Source of the DNA: JAFDWI01 sp963764215
GTDB lineage: Bacteria > Actinomycetota > Acidimicrobiia > Acidimicrobiales > Iamiaceae
Direction: 5' to 3'
DNA: 64,000 bases
Assembly (NCBI GenBank): GCA_963764215.1
Contig: CAVXRS010000005.1
Coordinates: 496,001 to 560,000, forward strand
Shown one piece after another: positions 46,296 through 57,400 of this stretch. Both the position numbers and the translations under genes were made by a program. Each line of letters begins with the position of its first letter. Position 1 is the stretch's first letter. The notes under the pieces were generated by a model. That model searched no databases. It had not been told where the DNA came from and saw nothing but the letters and a program-made list of their open reading frames with translations.

Positions 46296-47682
46296 ACCGC
46301 GCCTCGCCTATGTGAGCACCCGGGGGACGGCCCCCGTTCTGGACTTCGCCGATGTGCTCCTGCGCGGCCTCGCCGATGACGGGGGGCTCTACGTGCCCGA
46401 CGAATACCCCGAGCAGGACCTTGCCGGCCTCGCCTCGGAGGCGGGTTATGTCGAGGTGGCCACCCGGGTCATGTGGCCCTACGTGGCGGGCACCGTCGAG
46501 CGGGCCGCCTTCGAGTCGATGGTCGCGGACGCGTACGCCACGTTCCGTCACCCCGACGTGGTGCCGCTGCGGGATCTCGGAGGCGGGATGTGGCTGGCCG
46601 AATTGTTCTGGGGTCCGACGTTGGCGTTCAAGGACGTGGCCCTGCAACTGGTCGGTCGACTGTTCGATCACGAGCTGACCCGGAGGTCCGAGCGGGCCAC
46701 GATCGTGGTCGCCACGTCGGGTGACACCGGTTCGGCGGCGATCGAAGGATGCCGGGGGCGATCCGCACTCGACATCGTCGTGTTGCACCCCCACGGGCGG
46801 GTCTCGGACGTGCAGCGTCGCCAGATGACCACGGTGGACGAACCCAACATCCACAACGTCGCGATTCGTGGGACGTTCGACGACTGCCAGGCCCTGGTCA
46901 AGGGCCTGTTCGCCGATCACGCCTTCCGTGACCGGGTCGGCCTTGCGGCGATGAACTCGATCAACTGGGCGCGGGTGATGGCCCAGATCGTCTACTACGT
47001 CACGGTGCAGCGCACGCTCGGGATGCCGGCGTCGTTCTCGGTGCCGACGGGAAACTTCGGCAACATCCTGGCCGGTTGGGTGGCCCGCTCGACCGGTACG
47101 CCGATCCCACAGTTGGTGATGGGATCGAACGTGAACGACATCCTCACCCGTTGGGCGGCGACCGGGGTGATGGCGACTTCGACGGTGCAACCCACGATCT
47201 CGCCGTCGATGGACATCCAGGTCTCCTCGAACGTCGAGCGACTGCTCTTCGAGTTGTACGAGCGGGATGGTACGGAAGTCGCAACGGCGATGGAGGAGTT
47301 CCGCACGTCCGGGAGGATGGACGTCGGCGCCGACCGTATGGCACGGATCTCCGAGACGCTGGACGCGGCGAGCTTCGACGACGACGCCACCCGGGACGAG
47401 ATCCGCCGTACGCACGAGTCGACCGGGGTGTTGATCGATCCGCACACGGCGGTTGGCCTGGCTGCGGCCCGCCGGGCACGGCGTGACCCGTCGGTGCCGA
47501 TGGTGACCCTGGCCACGGCCGACCCGGCGAAGTTCCCCGATGCGGTCTTCGCAGCAACCGGAGTCCGCCCTGGGCTGCCGGACTTCCTCCGCGATCTGAT
47601 GGAGCGCCCGGAGCGATTCGACGTGCTGCCAAACGACCTCGAGGCCGTCCGAACTCGCATCATCGAGGTGTCCGGCCGCTGA
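46288..47682 (+). CDS. thrC: Threonine synthase
   Basis: 464 residues, the long fold type of E. coli and fungi. It converts O-phosphohomoserine to threonine with PLP. It has YVSTRGTAPVLDF at the start, the PLP lysine in LAFKDVALQ, ATSGDTGSAAIEG, and VPTGNFGNILAGW. No thrB follows. The next gene is the phosphoglycerate-mutase-family protein discussed under findings. Confidence 0.94.
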   Translation: MSEPRLAYVSTRGTAPVLDFADVLLRGLADDGGLYVPDEYPEQDLAGLASEAGYVEVATRVMWPYVAGTVERAAFESMVADAYATFRHPDVVPLRDLGGGMWLAELFWGPTLAFKDVALQLVGRLFDHELTRRSERATIVVATSGDTGSAAIEGCRGRSALDIVVLHPHGRVSDVQRRQMTTVDEPNIHNVAIRGTFDDCQALVKGLFADHAFRDRVGLAAMNSINWARVMAQIVYYVTVQRTLGMPASFSVPTGNFGNILAGWVARSTGTPIPQLVMGSNVNDILTRWAATGVMATSTVQPTISPSMDIQVSSNVERLLFELYERDGTEVATAMEEFRTSGRMDVGADRMARISETLDAASFDDDATRDEIRRTHESTGVLIDPHTAVGLAAARRARRDPSVPMVTLATADPAKFPDAVFAATGVRPGLPDFLRDLMERPERFDVLPNDLEAVRTRIIEVSGR

Positions 47683-47789
47683 CGGTGGCCCGCTCCCACC
47701 CCCGACCCCCTTCCCGATCCGAATGTCGGGGCACAGAATTGGGACAAGCAACTTCAGCGCGCTGCATTCGGCAAGCACGGGCGCGCCAC

Positions 47790-47795
47790 TAGGAT
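47790..47795 (+). promoter_or_regulatory. -10 element before the PGM-family kinase
   Basis: TAGGAT ends 8 nt before GTG 47804, with no Shine-Dalgarno. It allows separate leaderless transcription after the 121-bp gap from thrC. Confidence 0.4.
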
Positions 47796-47803
47796 CCGGT
47801 GCC

Positions 47804-48961
47804 GTGAAACACGTCGTCTGTGTACCCGATGGTTGTGCGGACGAGCCCGTCGACGAACTCGATGGCCGCACGCCGCTCGAGGTCGCCGACATGCCCACCC
47901 TGAGATCGCTGGCCGCGGCGGGTGAGGTCGGTCGGGCCGCAGTGATCCCCGACGGCATGGCCCCGGGCAGCGACGTGGGGAACATGTCGATCCTGGGCTA
48001 CGACCCGCACGAGTACCACACGGGTCGTGCCCCCATCGAGGCCGCGGCCCTCGGAGTGACCCTGGCCGACGACCAGGCCGCGTTCCGGTGCAATCTGGTG
48101 CGCATCGAGGACGGGATCATGGCCGACTTCGCCGGGGGCCATCCGACCAGCGAGGCCGCTGCGCCGGTGATCGCTCGGCTCCAACGGGATCTGGGCGGGT
48201 CGACCGCTGAGGGTGGGGTGAGCTTCCATCCCGGTGTGCAGTACCGCCACGTCACGGTCACGCCCCGATCCTGGGCCGAAGCCGAGTGCACCCCGCCACA
48301 CGACCTGTCCGACAAGCCGATCATCCAGCCGGTCGGACCGGCCGCCCCCCAGCTCATCGATCTGATGGACCGATCCCGGCACATCGTCGAATCGTCGGAC
48401 CTGGCCGCCAACCAGATCTGGCTGTGGGGACAGGGCACCCGTCCCGACCTCCCGGCATTCGGTGACGCCTACCGGCTCGATGCGGGTCTGGTCACCGCGG
48501 TCGACCTGGTCAAGGGACTGGGCGTGTTGGCCCACATGGAGACCCTCGTGGCCGAGGGGGCCACCGGCTGGTACGACACCAACTACGAGGCGAAGCGCGA
48601 CGTGGCCCTGCACGCACTGGAGGACTGGGCCGACCTGTTCGTCATCCATGTCGAGGCGACCGACGAAGCGGGCCACGCCGGCGATGTGACCGAGAAGGTG
48701 CGGGCACTGGAGAACTGGGATCGGCGGATCCTGGCCGACCTGGTCGAGGGACTCGATTCGATCGGGCCGTGGCGACTGTTGTTGTTGCCGGACCATGCGA
48801 CCCCGTTGCACCTGAAGACACACACTTCCGATCCGGTGCCGTACCTGCTCTACGACCGCCAATCCGCGGCGGAAGGTGGAATCTTCACCGAGGCGGGTGT
48901 CGCGGATCGTCCGGTGGTGCCGGGTCACCAGCTCATGGGACGGCTCATCGGCGTCGGTTGA
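47804..48961 (+). CDS. Phosphoglycerate-mutase-family protein, probable homoserine kinase
   Basis: 385 residues of the cofactor-independent, archaeal-type mutase (apgM) superfamily. Metal and active-site motifs are VPDGCADEP, GSDVGNMSILGYDP (Ser/Thr site), HVEATDEAGHAGD and LLPDHATP. In bacteria, members next to hom and thrC with no thrB nearby have been proposed as the missing homoserine kinase, and that is the layout here. True phosphoglycerate mutase activity cannot be excluded. GTG 47804 is set by the -10 box. Confidence 0.75.
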   Translation: MKHVVCVPDGCADEPVDELDGRTPLEVADMPTLRSLAAAGEVGRAAVIPDGMAPGSDVGNMSILGYDPHEYHTGRAPIEAAALGVTLADDQAAFRCNLVRIEDGIMADFAGGHPTSEAAAPVIARLQRDLGGSTAEGGVSFHPGVQYRHVTVTPRSWAEAECTPPHDLSDKPIIQPVGPAAPQLIDLMDRSRHIVESSDLAANQIWLWGQGTRPDLPAFGDAYRLDAGLVTAVDLVKGLGVLAHMETLVAEGATGWYDTNYEAKRDVALHALEDWADLFVIHVEATDEAGHAGDVTEKVRALENWDRRILADLVEGLDSIGPWRLLLLPDHATPLHLKTHTSDPVPYLLYDRQSAAEGGIFTEAGVADRPVVPGHQLMGRLIGVG

Positions 48962-49192
48962 CCCCGACCTCGCTGGGTGGCCGAAAGTTCGCCTCGATGG
49001 GAGGTGGTGCTACGGTGACGAAGACGCTCAAGGCCCACTCGGCCGGTCGGCGGATTCGACGCCGGAGCGGACAGCACGCAGGTTGTCGGGTGCCTCTGGC
49101 GCACCCTGTGGTAGCCCGCTGCCGGGGAAGGAACCGATTCCGGCCCCGTGGTGTGGCAGAAAAATGTGAGAACAGGAACGAGGACGAACGGA
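48962..49192 (+). promoter_or_regulatory. rho leader region
   Basis: A 231-bp gap with no gene. TACGGT at 49011-49016 is a possible -10, which would give a leader of about 170 nt, as is common for self-regulated rho genes. I see no clear attenuator. Confidence 0.3.
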
Positions 49193-50944
<1,752 letters not shown>

Positions 50945-51030
50945 ACCGACCGATCCACGTTTCCCCAGGTTGTGGGTGCCCGGTACAGTGGACGATCCCA
51001 CCGAGGAAGTGGGTGAACCGAGGAGTGCAG

Positions 51031-51264
51031 ATGAAGGCCGACATCCATCCCGACTACGTTGAGACCACCGTCAGTTGTTCGTGTGGCAACACGTTCACGA
51101 CCCATTCGACGGTCCCGTCCCTCAGCGTCGACCTGTGCAACGAGTGCCACCCCTTCTATACCGGCAAGCAGAAGCTCGTCGACACCGGTGGCCGAATCGA
51201 CCGGTTCGAACGGCGTTACGGTCGTCGCAAGCGTTCCGGCGCGGAGCAGGCCGCAGAAGCCTGA
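51031..51264 (+). CDS. rpmE: 50S ribosomal protein bL31
   Basis: 77 residues, zinc-binding (C+) form: CSCGNTF and CNECHPFYTGKQK supply four ligands. ATG 51031 has GAGGAG at 6 nt. Standard neighbour of rho and prfA. The last residues are an actinobacterial Ala/Glu tail. Confidence 0.95.
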   Translation: MKADIHPDYVETTVSCSCGNTFTTHSTVPSLSVDLCNECHPFYTGKQKLVDTGGRIDRFERRYGRRKRSGAEQAAEA

Positions 51265-51313
51265 ACGCAACGCTTCCCGCGCGCCGCGTCGTGAAGCGGG
51301 CGGTGATGGGACG

Positions 51314-52396
51314 ATGAACGACAGCGCGCATCGGACCAAGACGTTCGCCAGAGAACTGCGCGACGTCGAGGCGCGCCTCGCCGATCCCGGGGTGTTCGCC
51401 GACCAGCACCGCTACGCCGAGCTGGCACGGCGCCACAAGGAACTGGAGCGCATCGTCGCGTGTGGTGAGCAGCTGGAGCGACGCAGCGGAGACCGAGCCG
51501 CTGCCCTCGAGATGGCCGCCGAAGTCGACGGCGAGGACCGGGAGATGATGCTCGCCGAAGCGGCCGAGGCCGCCACCGACGTCGAGCGACTCGAAGCGGA
51601 GCTCCGGCTCCTGCTGATCCCGCCCGACCCGAACGACCAGCGCAACGTCATCATGGAGATCCGGGGTGCCGAAGGGGGCGAGGAGGCGAACCTCTTCGCT
51701 GCTGATCTATTCGCGATGTACCGGAATTTCGCCTCCGATCGCGGCTGGAAAGTCGAGGTGCTCGGCGCCGAGGAGTCCGATCTCGGCGGGTACTCGAACG
51801 TCACGTTCCGGGTCGTCGGCGACGGGGTGTGGCAACGGCTGCACCACGAGGCCGGCCCGCACCGGGTGCAGCGGGTGCCGGTCACCGAGTCCTCGGGGCG
51901 TGTCCACACCTCCTCGGCCACGGTCACCGTGTTGCCCGAAGCCGACGAAGTCGATGTCGACATCGACCCGAACGACCTCAAGATCGACGTCTACCGTTCG
52001 TCGGGGCCGGGAGGTCAGTCGGTCAACACGACCGACTCCGCCGTGCGGATCACCCACCTTCCCACGGGCCTGGTGGTGGCCATGCAGGACGAGAAGTCCC
52101 AGATCCAGAACCGGGCCCGGGCGTTGGTCGTGCTGCGCAGCCGACTGTTGCAGCTCGCCCAGGATCAACAGGCGGCCGAGGCGTCCGACGCCCGGCGGGG
52201 CCAGGTCGGTTCAGGCGGGCGGAGCGAGAAGATCCGCACGTACAACTTCAAGGAGAATCGGGTCACCGATCACCGGATCTCCCTGACGCTCTACAAGCTC
52301 GACAAGATCCTGGCCGGCGATCTCGCCGAACTCTCCGACGCGCTGGTGCTCGACGAACAGCAACGACGTCTGGTCGAGGTCGACGAAGGGGTATGA
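51314..52396 (+). CDS. prfA: Peptide chain release factor 1
   Basis: 360 residues. It ends translation at UAA and UAG. The catalytic GGQ is in RSSGPGGQSVNTTDSA. The stop-codon selector is PVT (RVPVTESSGRVH), the PxT of RF1 rather than the SPF of RF2. ATG 51314. The stop overlaps prmC as ATGA, which fits the methylation of its GGQ glutamine by PrmC. Confidence 0.95.
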   Translation: MNDSAHRTKTFARELRDVEARLADPGVFADQHRYAELARRHKELERIVACGEQLERRSGDRAAALEMAAEVDGEDREMMLAEAAEAATDVERLEAELRLLLIPPDPNDQRNVIMEIRGAEGGEEANLFAADLFAMYRNFASDRGWKVEVLGAEESDLGGYSNVTFRVVGDGVWQRLHHEAGPHRVQRVPVTESSGRVHTSSATVTVLPEADEVDVDIDPNDLKIDVYRSSGPGGQSVNTTDSAVRITHLPTGLVVAMQDEKSQIQNRARALVVLRSRLLQLAQDQQAAEASDARRGQVGSGGRSEKIRTYNFKENRVTDHRISLTLYKLDKILAGDLAELSDALVLDEQQRRLVEVDEGV

Positions 52397-53272
52397 ACAG
52401 CGCCGTGGTCGGAGGACGGCGGTGGGAGGAGGTGGGGCGACGTGCCGCGGCGCGCCTGGCGGCTGCCGGAATCGCCAATGCCGCGCAGGAAGCACGCTGG
52501 CTGATCGAGGAAGTCGGCGGTGCGGATCGCGAACGCGGATCAACCGACGTGGGGCCCGGTCCCGAGCCTGCGGCCGAGGCCAGGCTCGAGATGCTCGTTG
52601 CGAGGCGGGTGCGCGGTGAGCCCCTCCAGTACGTGCTGGGGCACTGGCCCTTTCGCATGCTGGACCTGATCGTCGACGACCGCGCCCTGGTTCCACGTCC
52701 CGAGACCGAGCAGGTCACGCAGTGCGCTCTGGACGAACTGGTCGCGTTGGATCTCACCGGACCGCTCGTGGCCGACCTGGGTACCGGTTCGGGCGCGATC
52801 GCGCTCGAGCATCGCCGTCGAGCACCCCGCAGCGACCGTTGTCGCCGTCGACCGATCGGCACCGGCACTGGAGCTCGCCCGCGAGAACCGGAAGCGGGTC
52901 GGCCTCGATGCCGACCGGGTCGCATTCCACCAGGGATCGTGGTTCGAACCGCTGCCCGGCTCGTTGCGCGGCGCGATCGACCTGATCGTGACCAATCCTC
53001 CCTATGTGGCCGACGACGATGAGGTGGAGCGGGTCGTCGCCGATTGGGAGCCGGCGGTGGCACTGGACGCGGGGCTGGACGGGCTCGATGCGCTGCGGGC
53101 GATCATCGGGGCGGCACCGGAGTGGCTCGCGCGCCACGGCGTGCTGGTGGCCGAGATCGGCGCCTCCCAGGCAACCGCGGTCGAGTTGCTCGCCGCGCAG
53201 GCGGGGTTCGCCCGGCACGAGGTGCGAATGGATCTGGCCGGCCACGCGAGGACGCTCATCGCCCGTCGCTGA
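52393..53272 (+). CDS. prmC: Release factor glutamine methyltransferase (frame broken)
   Basis: 292 residues after one extra base near 52805 is removed. It methylates the GGQ glutamine of release factors. It shows the helical N-terminus, VPRPETE, the SAM motif DLGTGSGAIA, and the substrate-binding NPPYV in TNPPYVADDDE. The frame changes just after DLGTGSGAIAL. ATG 52393 overlaps prfA. Confidence 0.9.
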
Positions 53273-53293
53273 TGTCCGCGGTGTCGGGCACCG

Positions 53294-54322
53294 TCACCAG
53301 CGCCAGGAGATCTCCTCGGCGAAGCCCATCACGTCGTTGCTCAACGTGAGTGGTTCGCCGTCGTCGCGGGGTACCGTCCCCGTCCAGGCGCCGAAGACCT
53401 GATGGCCGGTGTTGGCCAGGACTCCCAGGTCGATCGTGGAGGGCTTGTCGTGCACAGGTCGCAGCGTCAGATCGAGCGATCCGTCATCCGAGCGCACCCG
53501 CCACGGGTCGAGGGGTCGACCGATGTCGTAGTCCCAGGAGAGTTCTTCGCCGAGCTTGGTGAGTCGGCCGTCGACGAGGATCCCATTTTCGGTGGCGCCG
53601 GTTCCGTCGGTCCACTTGGCTCCCATCTGGATGCCGACCACGTGCCCGTCGGTGCTCGTCCCGGTACCTGCGGCCCAGTTCCACCTGGCACGGTACGGCC
53701 AGCGTCCCCGGCCCACGTCGAGCGTCGCCCACGCCGGGGTGTCGCCGCCGATCCGTCGGGTCGCGCCTGCGGTCCGCAACGTGCCCGTGGCCGGTCGGGC
53801 CTGATGTTTGGACGTGAACTGGAATCGCGTGGCACTCCAGGGCACCACGACGTTCAGCGACTCGTGCCCGTCGGGCAGCCCCACGAAGACGTCGAGCGCA
53901 TCTCGCCGGCCGGCGCCGGTGGCCCAGTCGGCGACGAGGCGCGTGCCGCCGTCGACCGTGGCGACCTCGGCCCGGAGCTTGCGGGTCTGGCACCGCAGTG
54001 GTGCTGATCCGGGGACCTCGGGCAGTGCGATGCGATGAGCAAATGGGGCGATGTGGGACGCCCCGCCGACTTCACCGGTGGTGAAGTCCGCCCAGTCCAC
54101 AGCCACCAACCCCACATAGTCGAGGGACGCGAAGGTCACCGACACGACCGCGTCGCCGAGCAGGATGCCCCAGTAGTCCCAGCGCTTGGTCCGGCCCCAA
54201 CCCGACAGGTTCGCCCGGTGCAGGGGGCGGCGAGACCAGCCGACGGCCCCGGGGTTCAACCGCTTGCCATCGACGGTGCACAGGTCGACAGGTTCGGTGA
54301 GTTCACGTTCGGACGTGGCCAT
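53294..54322 (-). CDS. DUF2804 protein
   Basis: 342 residues. The pattern (LNPGAVGWSRRPLHRANLSG, KRWDYWGILLGD, MGAKWTDGTGATENGI, EELSWDYD) is that of DUF2804, a mostly beta-sheet family of unknown function seen in actinobacteria and in lipid-using bacteria. ATG 54322. It is inserted on the opposite strand between prmC and tsaC. Confidence 0.8.
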   Translation of the reverse strand: MATSERELTEPVDLCTVDGKRLNPGAVGWSRRPLHRANLSGWGRTKRWDYWGILLGDAVVSVTFASLDYVGLVAVDWADFTTGEVGGASHIAPFAHRIALPEVPGSAPLRCQTRKLRAEVATVDGGTRLVADWATGAGRRDALDVFVGLPDGHESLNVVVPWSATRFQFTSKHQARPATGTLRTAGATRRIGGDTPAWATLDVGRGRWPYRARWNWAAGTGTSTDGHVVGIQMGAKWTDGTGATENGILVDGRLTKLGEELSWDYDIGRPLDPWRVRSDDGSLDLTLRPVHDKPSTIDLGVLANTGHQVFGAWTGTVPRDDGEPLTLSNDVMGFAEEISWRW

Positions 54323-54360
54323 ACCCGGTAGTCCAGCAGACAAGGGCTACGGTCGGAGAC

Positions 54361-55068
54361 GTGCCTTGCGGACCGCGGGTGATCGATGCGACGGCACTCG
54401 AGGATGCCGAGTCGCTCCGAAGGGTCGTCGAGATCGCCGCGACCGAGCTGGAAGCCGGCGGAGTGGTGGTCGTGCCGACCGACACCGTCTACGGGGTGGC
54501 GGCCCACCTCGGGCGGCCCGACGGGCTGGATCGGCTCTTCACGCTCAAGGGTCGGGACCGCTCCAAGGCGCTGGCGGTCCTGGTCGCCGATGCCGCGCAA
54601 GCCTGGAGTCTGCTGTGTCCGACCGCCTTCGACCGGGACGAAACCGAAGTCGTCGGATCGATGATGGCCCTCGGGTGGCCCGGCGCGTTGACCCTGGTCG
54701 GGCCGAGGTCGGAGCATCTGCGCGCCGTGGACATCGGGGGGGATGCGTCGACGATCGGCGTGCGCGTGCCACGATCGCCGGTCGTGCGTGCCATCGCCGA
54801 CCGGGTGGGACCGATCGCCACCACCAGTGCGAACCGGTCGGGAGACCCGACTCCGACCGACGCGACGACGGCCGCCCATGGGCTCGGGCCGGAGGTGGCG
54901 GTGGTCATCGACGGCGGTCCCGGCGGCACGGTGCCGTCGACGGTCGTGGACGTCACGGACCGGCCGCTACGGGTCCTGCGCACGGGAGCCTGGGATCCCG
55001 TTGCGAACGGATTCGCCGCCCACTTCGCGCCGGCGCCGGCTCAGCGTCCCGAGGGCCGGCATGGGTGA
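54361..55068 (+). CDS. tsaC: L-threonylcarbamoyladenylate synthase
   Basis: 235 residues of the Sua5/YrdC/YciO family. It makes the threonylcarbamoyl-AMP used for t6A in tRNAs reading ANN codons. It has VVPTDTVYGVAA, the KGRDRSKALAVLV anion site, GWPGALTLV, and TTSANRSGDPT. It lacks the extra Sua5 domain. GTG 54361. The stop overlaps the following small membrane protein. Confidence 0.92.
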   Translation: MPCGPRVIDATALEDAESLRRVVEIAATELEAGGVVVVPTDTVYGVAAHLGRPDGLDRLFTLKGRDRSKALAVLVADAAQAWSLLCPTAFDRDETEVVGSMMALGWPGALTLVGPRSEHLRAVDIGGDASTIGVRVPRSPVVRAIADRVGPIATTSANRSGDPTPTDATTAAHGLGPEVAVVIDGGPGGTVPSTVVDVTDRPLRVLRTGAWDPVANGFAAHFAPAPAQRPEGRHG

Positions 55069-55231
55069 ACGTCGGGTCGGTTTCTGGTTGGGATGGGCGG
55101 CGATCGTCGCCGGGCTCGTCTTCGCCCTGGTGTTCACGAGCCGGGAAGGACTCGCCCTGGGCGGGTGTGGGCTGATCGTGATCGGTGCGATGTCCGTCGC
55201 GATCGGCTTCGATGACCCGCCGGCCGACTGA
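55061..55231 (+). CDS. Small membrane protein
   Basis: 56 residues with two hydrophobic helices (WLGWAAIVAGLVFALVF and LALGGCGLIVIGAMSVAIGF) and charged ends. It is coupled to tsaC by an 8-bp overlap. No family recognised. It could be a helper for the wall/glycan genes or unrelated. Confidence 0.55.
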   Translation: MGERRVGFWLGWAAIVAGLVFALVFTSREGLALGGCGLIVIGAMSVAIGFDDPPAD

Positions 55232-55246
55232 CCGGGCCGCAGTCGT

Positions 55247-56740
55247 TCAGACGAACGTGAACGCTCCGCTCTCCGCGATCCGGGCCTGCACCCCGACCGT
55301 TTCGACCTCCTCGATGCGCGTCATGTCGTCGGCGTCGTCGCTGGCGCCCCAGACCCGTCGACCGTCGGCGGTGCGCGCGGTGATGATGGCCTTCTCGGGA
55401 AGGTCGTCACGATCGTGCATGACCGTGACCGATTCCACGGTCGCCTCACCCTCGTAGGTGTCGAGCACCTCGACGGTGCCCAGAGCATCGATCTCATCCT
55501 GGGGCTGTGCCCATGCGAACGACTCGGCGGGAGGTTCGGTCGCATAGACACCGAACGCGTGTTTGGTGAAGAACCCGCCGTTCGCCGAGACCAGACCGGT
55601 GCCTCCGGTCTCCCGGAGCAGTTCGACCGTACGTCCGATCGAGTGGGTGACGTAGTTGCTCCAGGGGCCACCGGCGAAGGGCAGACCGCCGGTCACGGTC
55701 AGGTCCCGGTCGATGGAGAGTCCGAGCTCGTCCGCGGCGAGCTGCACCGCCACGGGGAAGCACGAGTACAGGTCCACGTAGGTGAGCTCGTCGGCGCTGA
55801 CGCCGGCCAGCTCCAGGGCCCGGCGGCCGGCGATCCGCATGGCGCCCGACGACGAGAACGACTCCCGGTTCGACACGTACTGGGCATCCATCCCGTCGGT
55901 CCCGGCGACGGGGAACACCCACCGGTCGGTCGAAACACCCAGTTCCCGGGCCTTGCCGACCGTGGTGATGATCAGCGCCGCACCCTGGTCGACCCGTTCG
56001 AACGAGTTGACGATCTTGCGATACGGAAACCCGACCATCCGGTTTCCGTTCGCCGATGAGTCGACGTCGGCGGGGCTGTACGCGACGTGGTTCCAGGCAT
56101 GCGGATTGTCGGTCGAGACCCGACTGAGTCGGGCCGCCACCTCGGCGATGCGACGACGGTCCTCGGCGAGGCTCCAACCCCGTTCGGCACGCCAGGCACT
56201 CTCGAACATGGGGTAGATCTGGATGGGCCAGACCACGCCGCGCATCATCTCGGTGCTGGTGAGCAACGGAAGATCGGTATCGGCCCAGTGATCGGGATCG
56301 ACATCCGCGTCCTGCACCGTCCAGTCCGGATCCTCTCCGGCGCGCCGCTTCATCGACTTGGAACAGCCCGCCTCGCCTCCCGCGAAGAGCACGATCTCGG
56401 CCCGCCCGGCGGAGAGGTCCCGACAGATTCCGTTGACGGCCATCTGCGGAACGTTGCCGCCGATGTGCGTGTAGGTGGTCTCGGCGTCGGGGCAGCCGAC
56501 GGCCTGAGCGACGAGGCGAGCAGGGTCGCGGTACTGCCAACCGAACACGTTCACGGCGCGGATCGAATCAGCCCGTCGCAACAGCTCCGGAGCCGCGGCG
56601 TCGTCGGCCGCGATCCGAAGGGCCTCTGCCATCAGCTCGACCGGCTCGAGTGATGGCTCACCCTCGTCGACCCGCTGGTTGAGTTGGCCGACACCGACGA
56701 TGATGGGGGTGCGGTCGTCGAGATTCCCATTTCCAGTCAT
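55247..56740 (-). CDS. Thiolase-superfamily acetyl-CoA acetyltransferase-like protein
   Basis: 497 residues. A thiolase fold of the SCP2-like, long type: PIIVGVGQLNQRVDEGEPSL, GGNVPQMAVNGICRDL, VDLYSCFPVAVQLAADEL (Cys), and NGGFFTKHAFGVYATEPP. The usual CxH/GHP motifs are altered, so it may be an acyltransferase without classical beta-ketothiolase activity. ATG 56740. It is opposite to the tsaC-glyA run. Confidence 0.8.
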   Translation of the reverse strand: MTGNGNLDDRTPIIVGVGQLNQRVDEGEPSLEPVELMAEALRIAADDAAAPELLRRADSIRAVNVFGWQYRDPARLVAQAVGCPDAETTYTHIGGNVPQMAVNGICRDLSAGRAEIVLFAGGEAGCSKSMKRRAGEDPDWTVQDADVDPDHWADTDLPLLTSTEMMRGVVWPIQIYPMFESAWRAERGWSLAEDRRRIAEVAARLSRVSTDNPHAWNHVAYSPADVDSSANGNRMVGFPYRKIVNSFERVDQGAALIITTVGKARELGVSTDRWVFPVAGTDGMDAQYVSNRESFSSSGAMRIAGRRALELAGVSADELTYVDLYSCFPVAVQLAADELGLSIDRDLTVTGGLPFAGGPWSNYVTHSIGRTVELLRETGGTGLVSANGGFFTKHAFGVYATEPPAESFAWAQPQDEIDALGTVEVLDTYEGEATVESVTVMHDRDDLPEKAIITARTADGRRVWGASDDADDMTRIEEVETVGVQARIAESGAFTFV

Positions 56741-56800
56741 GGTGCCATTTCAATCGCGGACCGCCGTGAGCGGGCAATTCGTCGGGCGTCGGCTCAGAGG

Positions 56801-57400
56801 GTGACTCGCCCGACCTCTAGACTCCCGGCCATCAACATCGAATTCATCTGCTCCGGAAATCAATGTCGTTCACCGATGGCCGAGGCCTTCGCGCGTCGGG
56901 CGCTCGCGACCAGACCGTCGGCTCCGACCGTGTCGTCCAGCGGCCTGATCACCGAGGGGCGGCCTCCCCCCGACGAGGTGCTCGAGATCATGGGTGACCG
57001 GGGGATCGACCTCGGCGACCACCGCAGTCGGCTGCTCGATGCCGATGTGGTCGCCAACGCCGACCTCCTCATCGGGATGGAACGTCGCCATCTGACCGAG
57101 GTGGTCGCGATCGATGCGGACGCCTACCGGCGGAGCTTCACGCTGCCCGAATTCGTTCGGTGGCTGGACGGCTTCGAATCCGACGGACTCCTCGACCTCG
57201 ACCGCGTCCTCGCCGACATCGCCGAGCACCGTGGCAGGCGGGATCTGCTCCGGATCACCATCGACGAGGAGATCCCCGACCCGATGGGGCATCCGATAAA
57301 GTTCTTCGAGCGGGTCGCGGCTGCAATCGAGGACCTCGTCGAGCGGATGGTCGGCGCGTTCTGGGTGGAGGATCAGCCGAAACCGACGGTGGTCCCCTGA
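56801..57400 (+). CDS. Low-molecular-weight protein-tyrosine phosphatase
   Basis: 199 residues if GTG 56801 is used. The P-loop CSGNQCRSPMAEAFARR (C-x5-R) is at the N-terminus and the general-acid Asp is in EIPDPMG. Close relatives include arsenate reductase and Wzb-like phosphatases of capsule kinases. A -10-like TAGACT lies 7 nt before ATC 56831, so transcription starting there would leave an ATC-led frame (INIEFICSG); see findings. The stop shares one base with rpiB. Confidence 0.8.
   Translation: MTRPTSRLPAINIEFICSGNQCRSPMAEAFARRALATRPSAPTVSSSGLITEGRPPPDEVLEIMGDRGIDLGDHRSRLLDADVVANADLLIGMERRHLTEVVAIDADAYRRSFTLPEFVRWLDGFESDGLLDLDRVLADIAEHRGRRDLLRITIDEEIPDPMGHPIKFFERVAAAIEDLVERMVGAFWVEDQPKPTVVP
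56818..56823 (+). promoter_or_regulatory. -10-like element inside the phosphatase 5' end
   Basis: TAGACT, 7 nt before the first codons of the conserved P-loop region. It has leaderless geometry but is not followed by an ordinary start codon. Confidence 0.3.
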
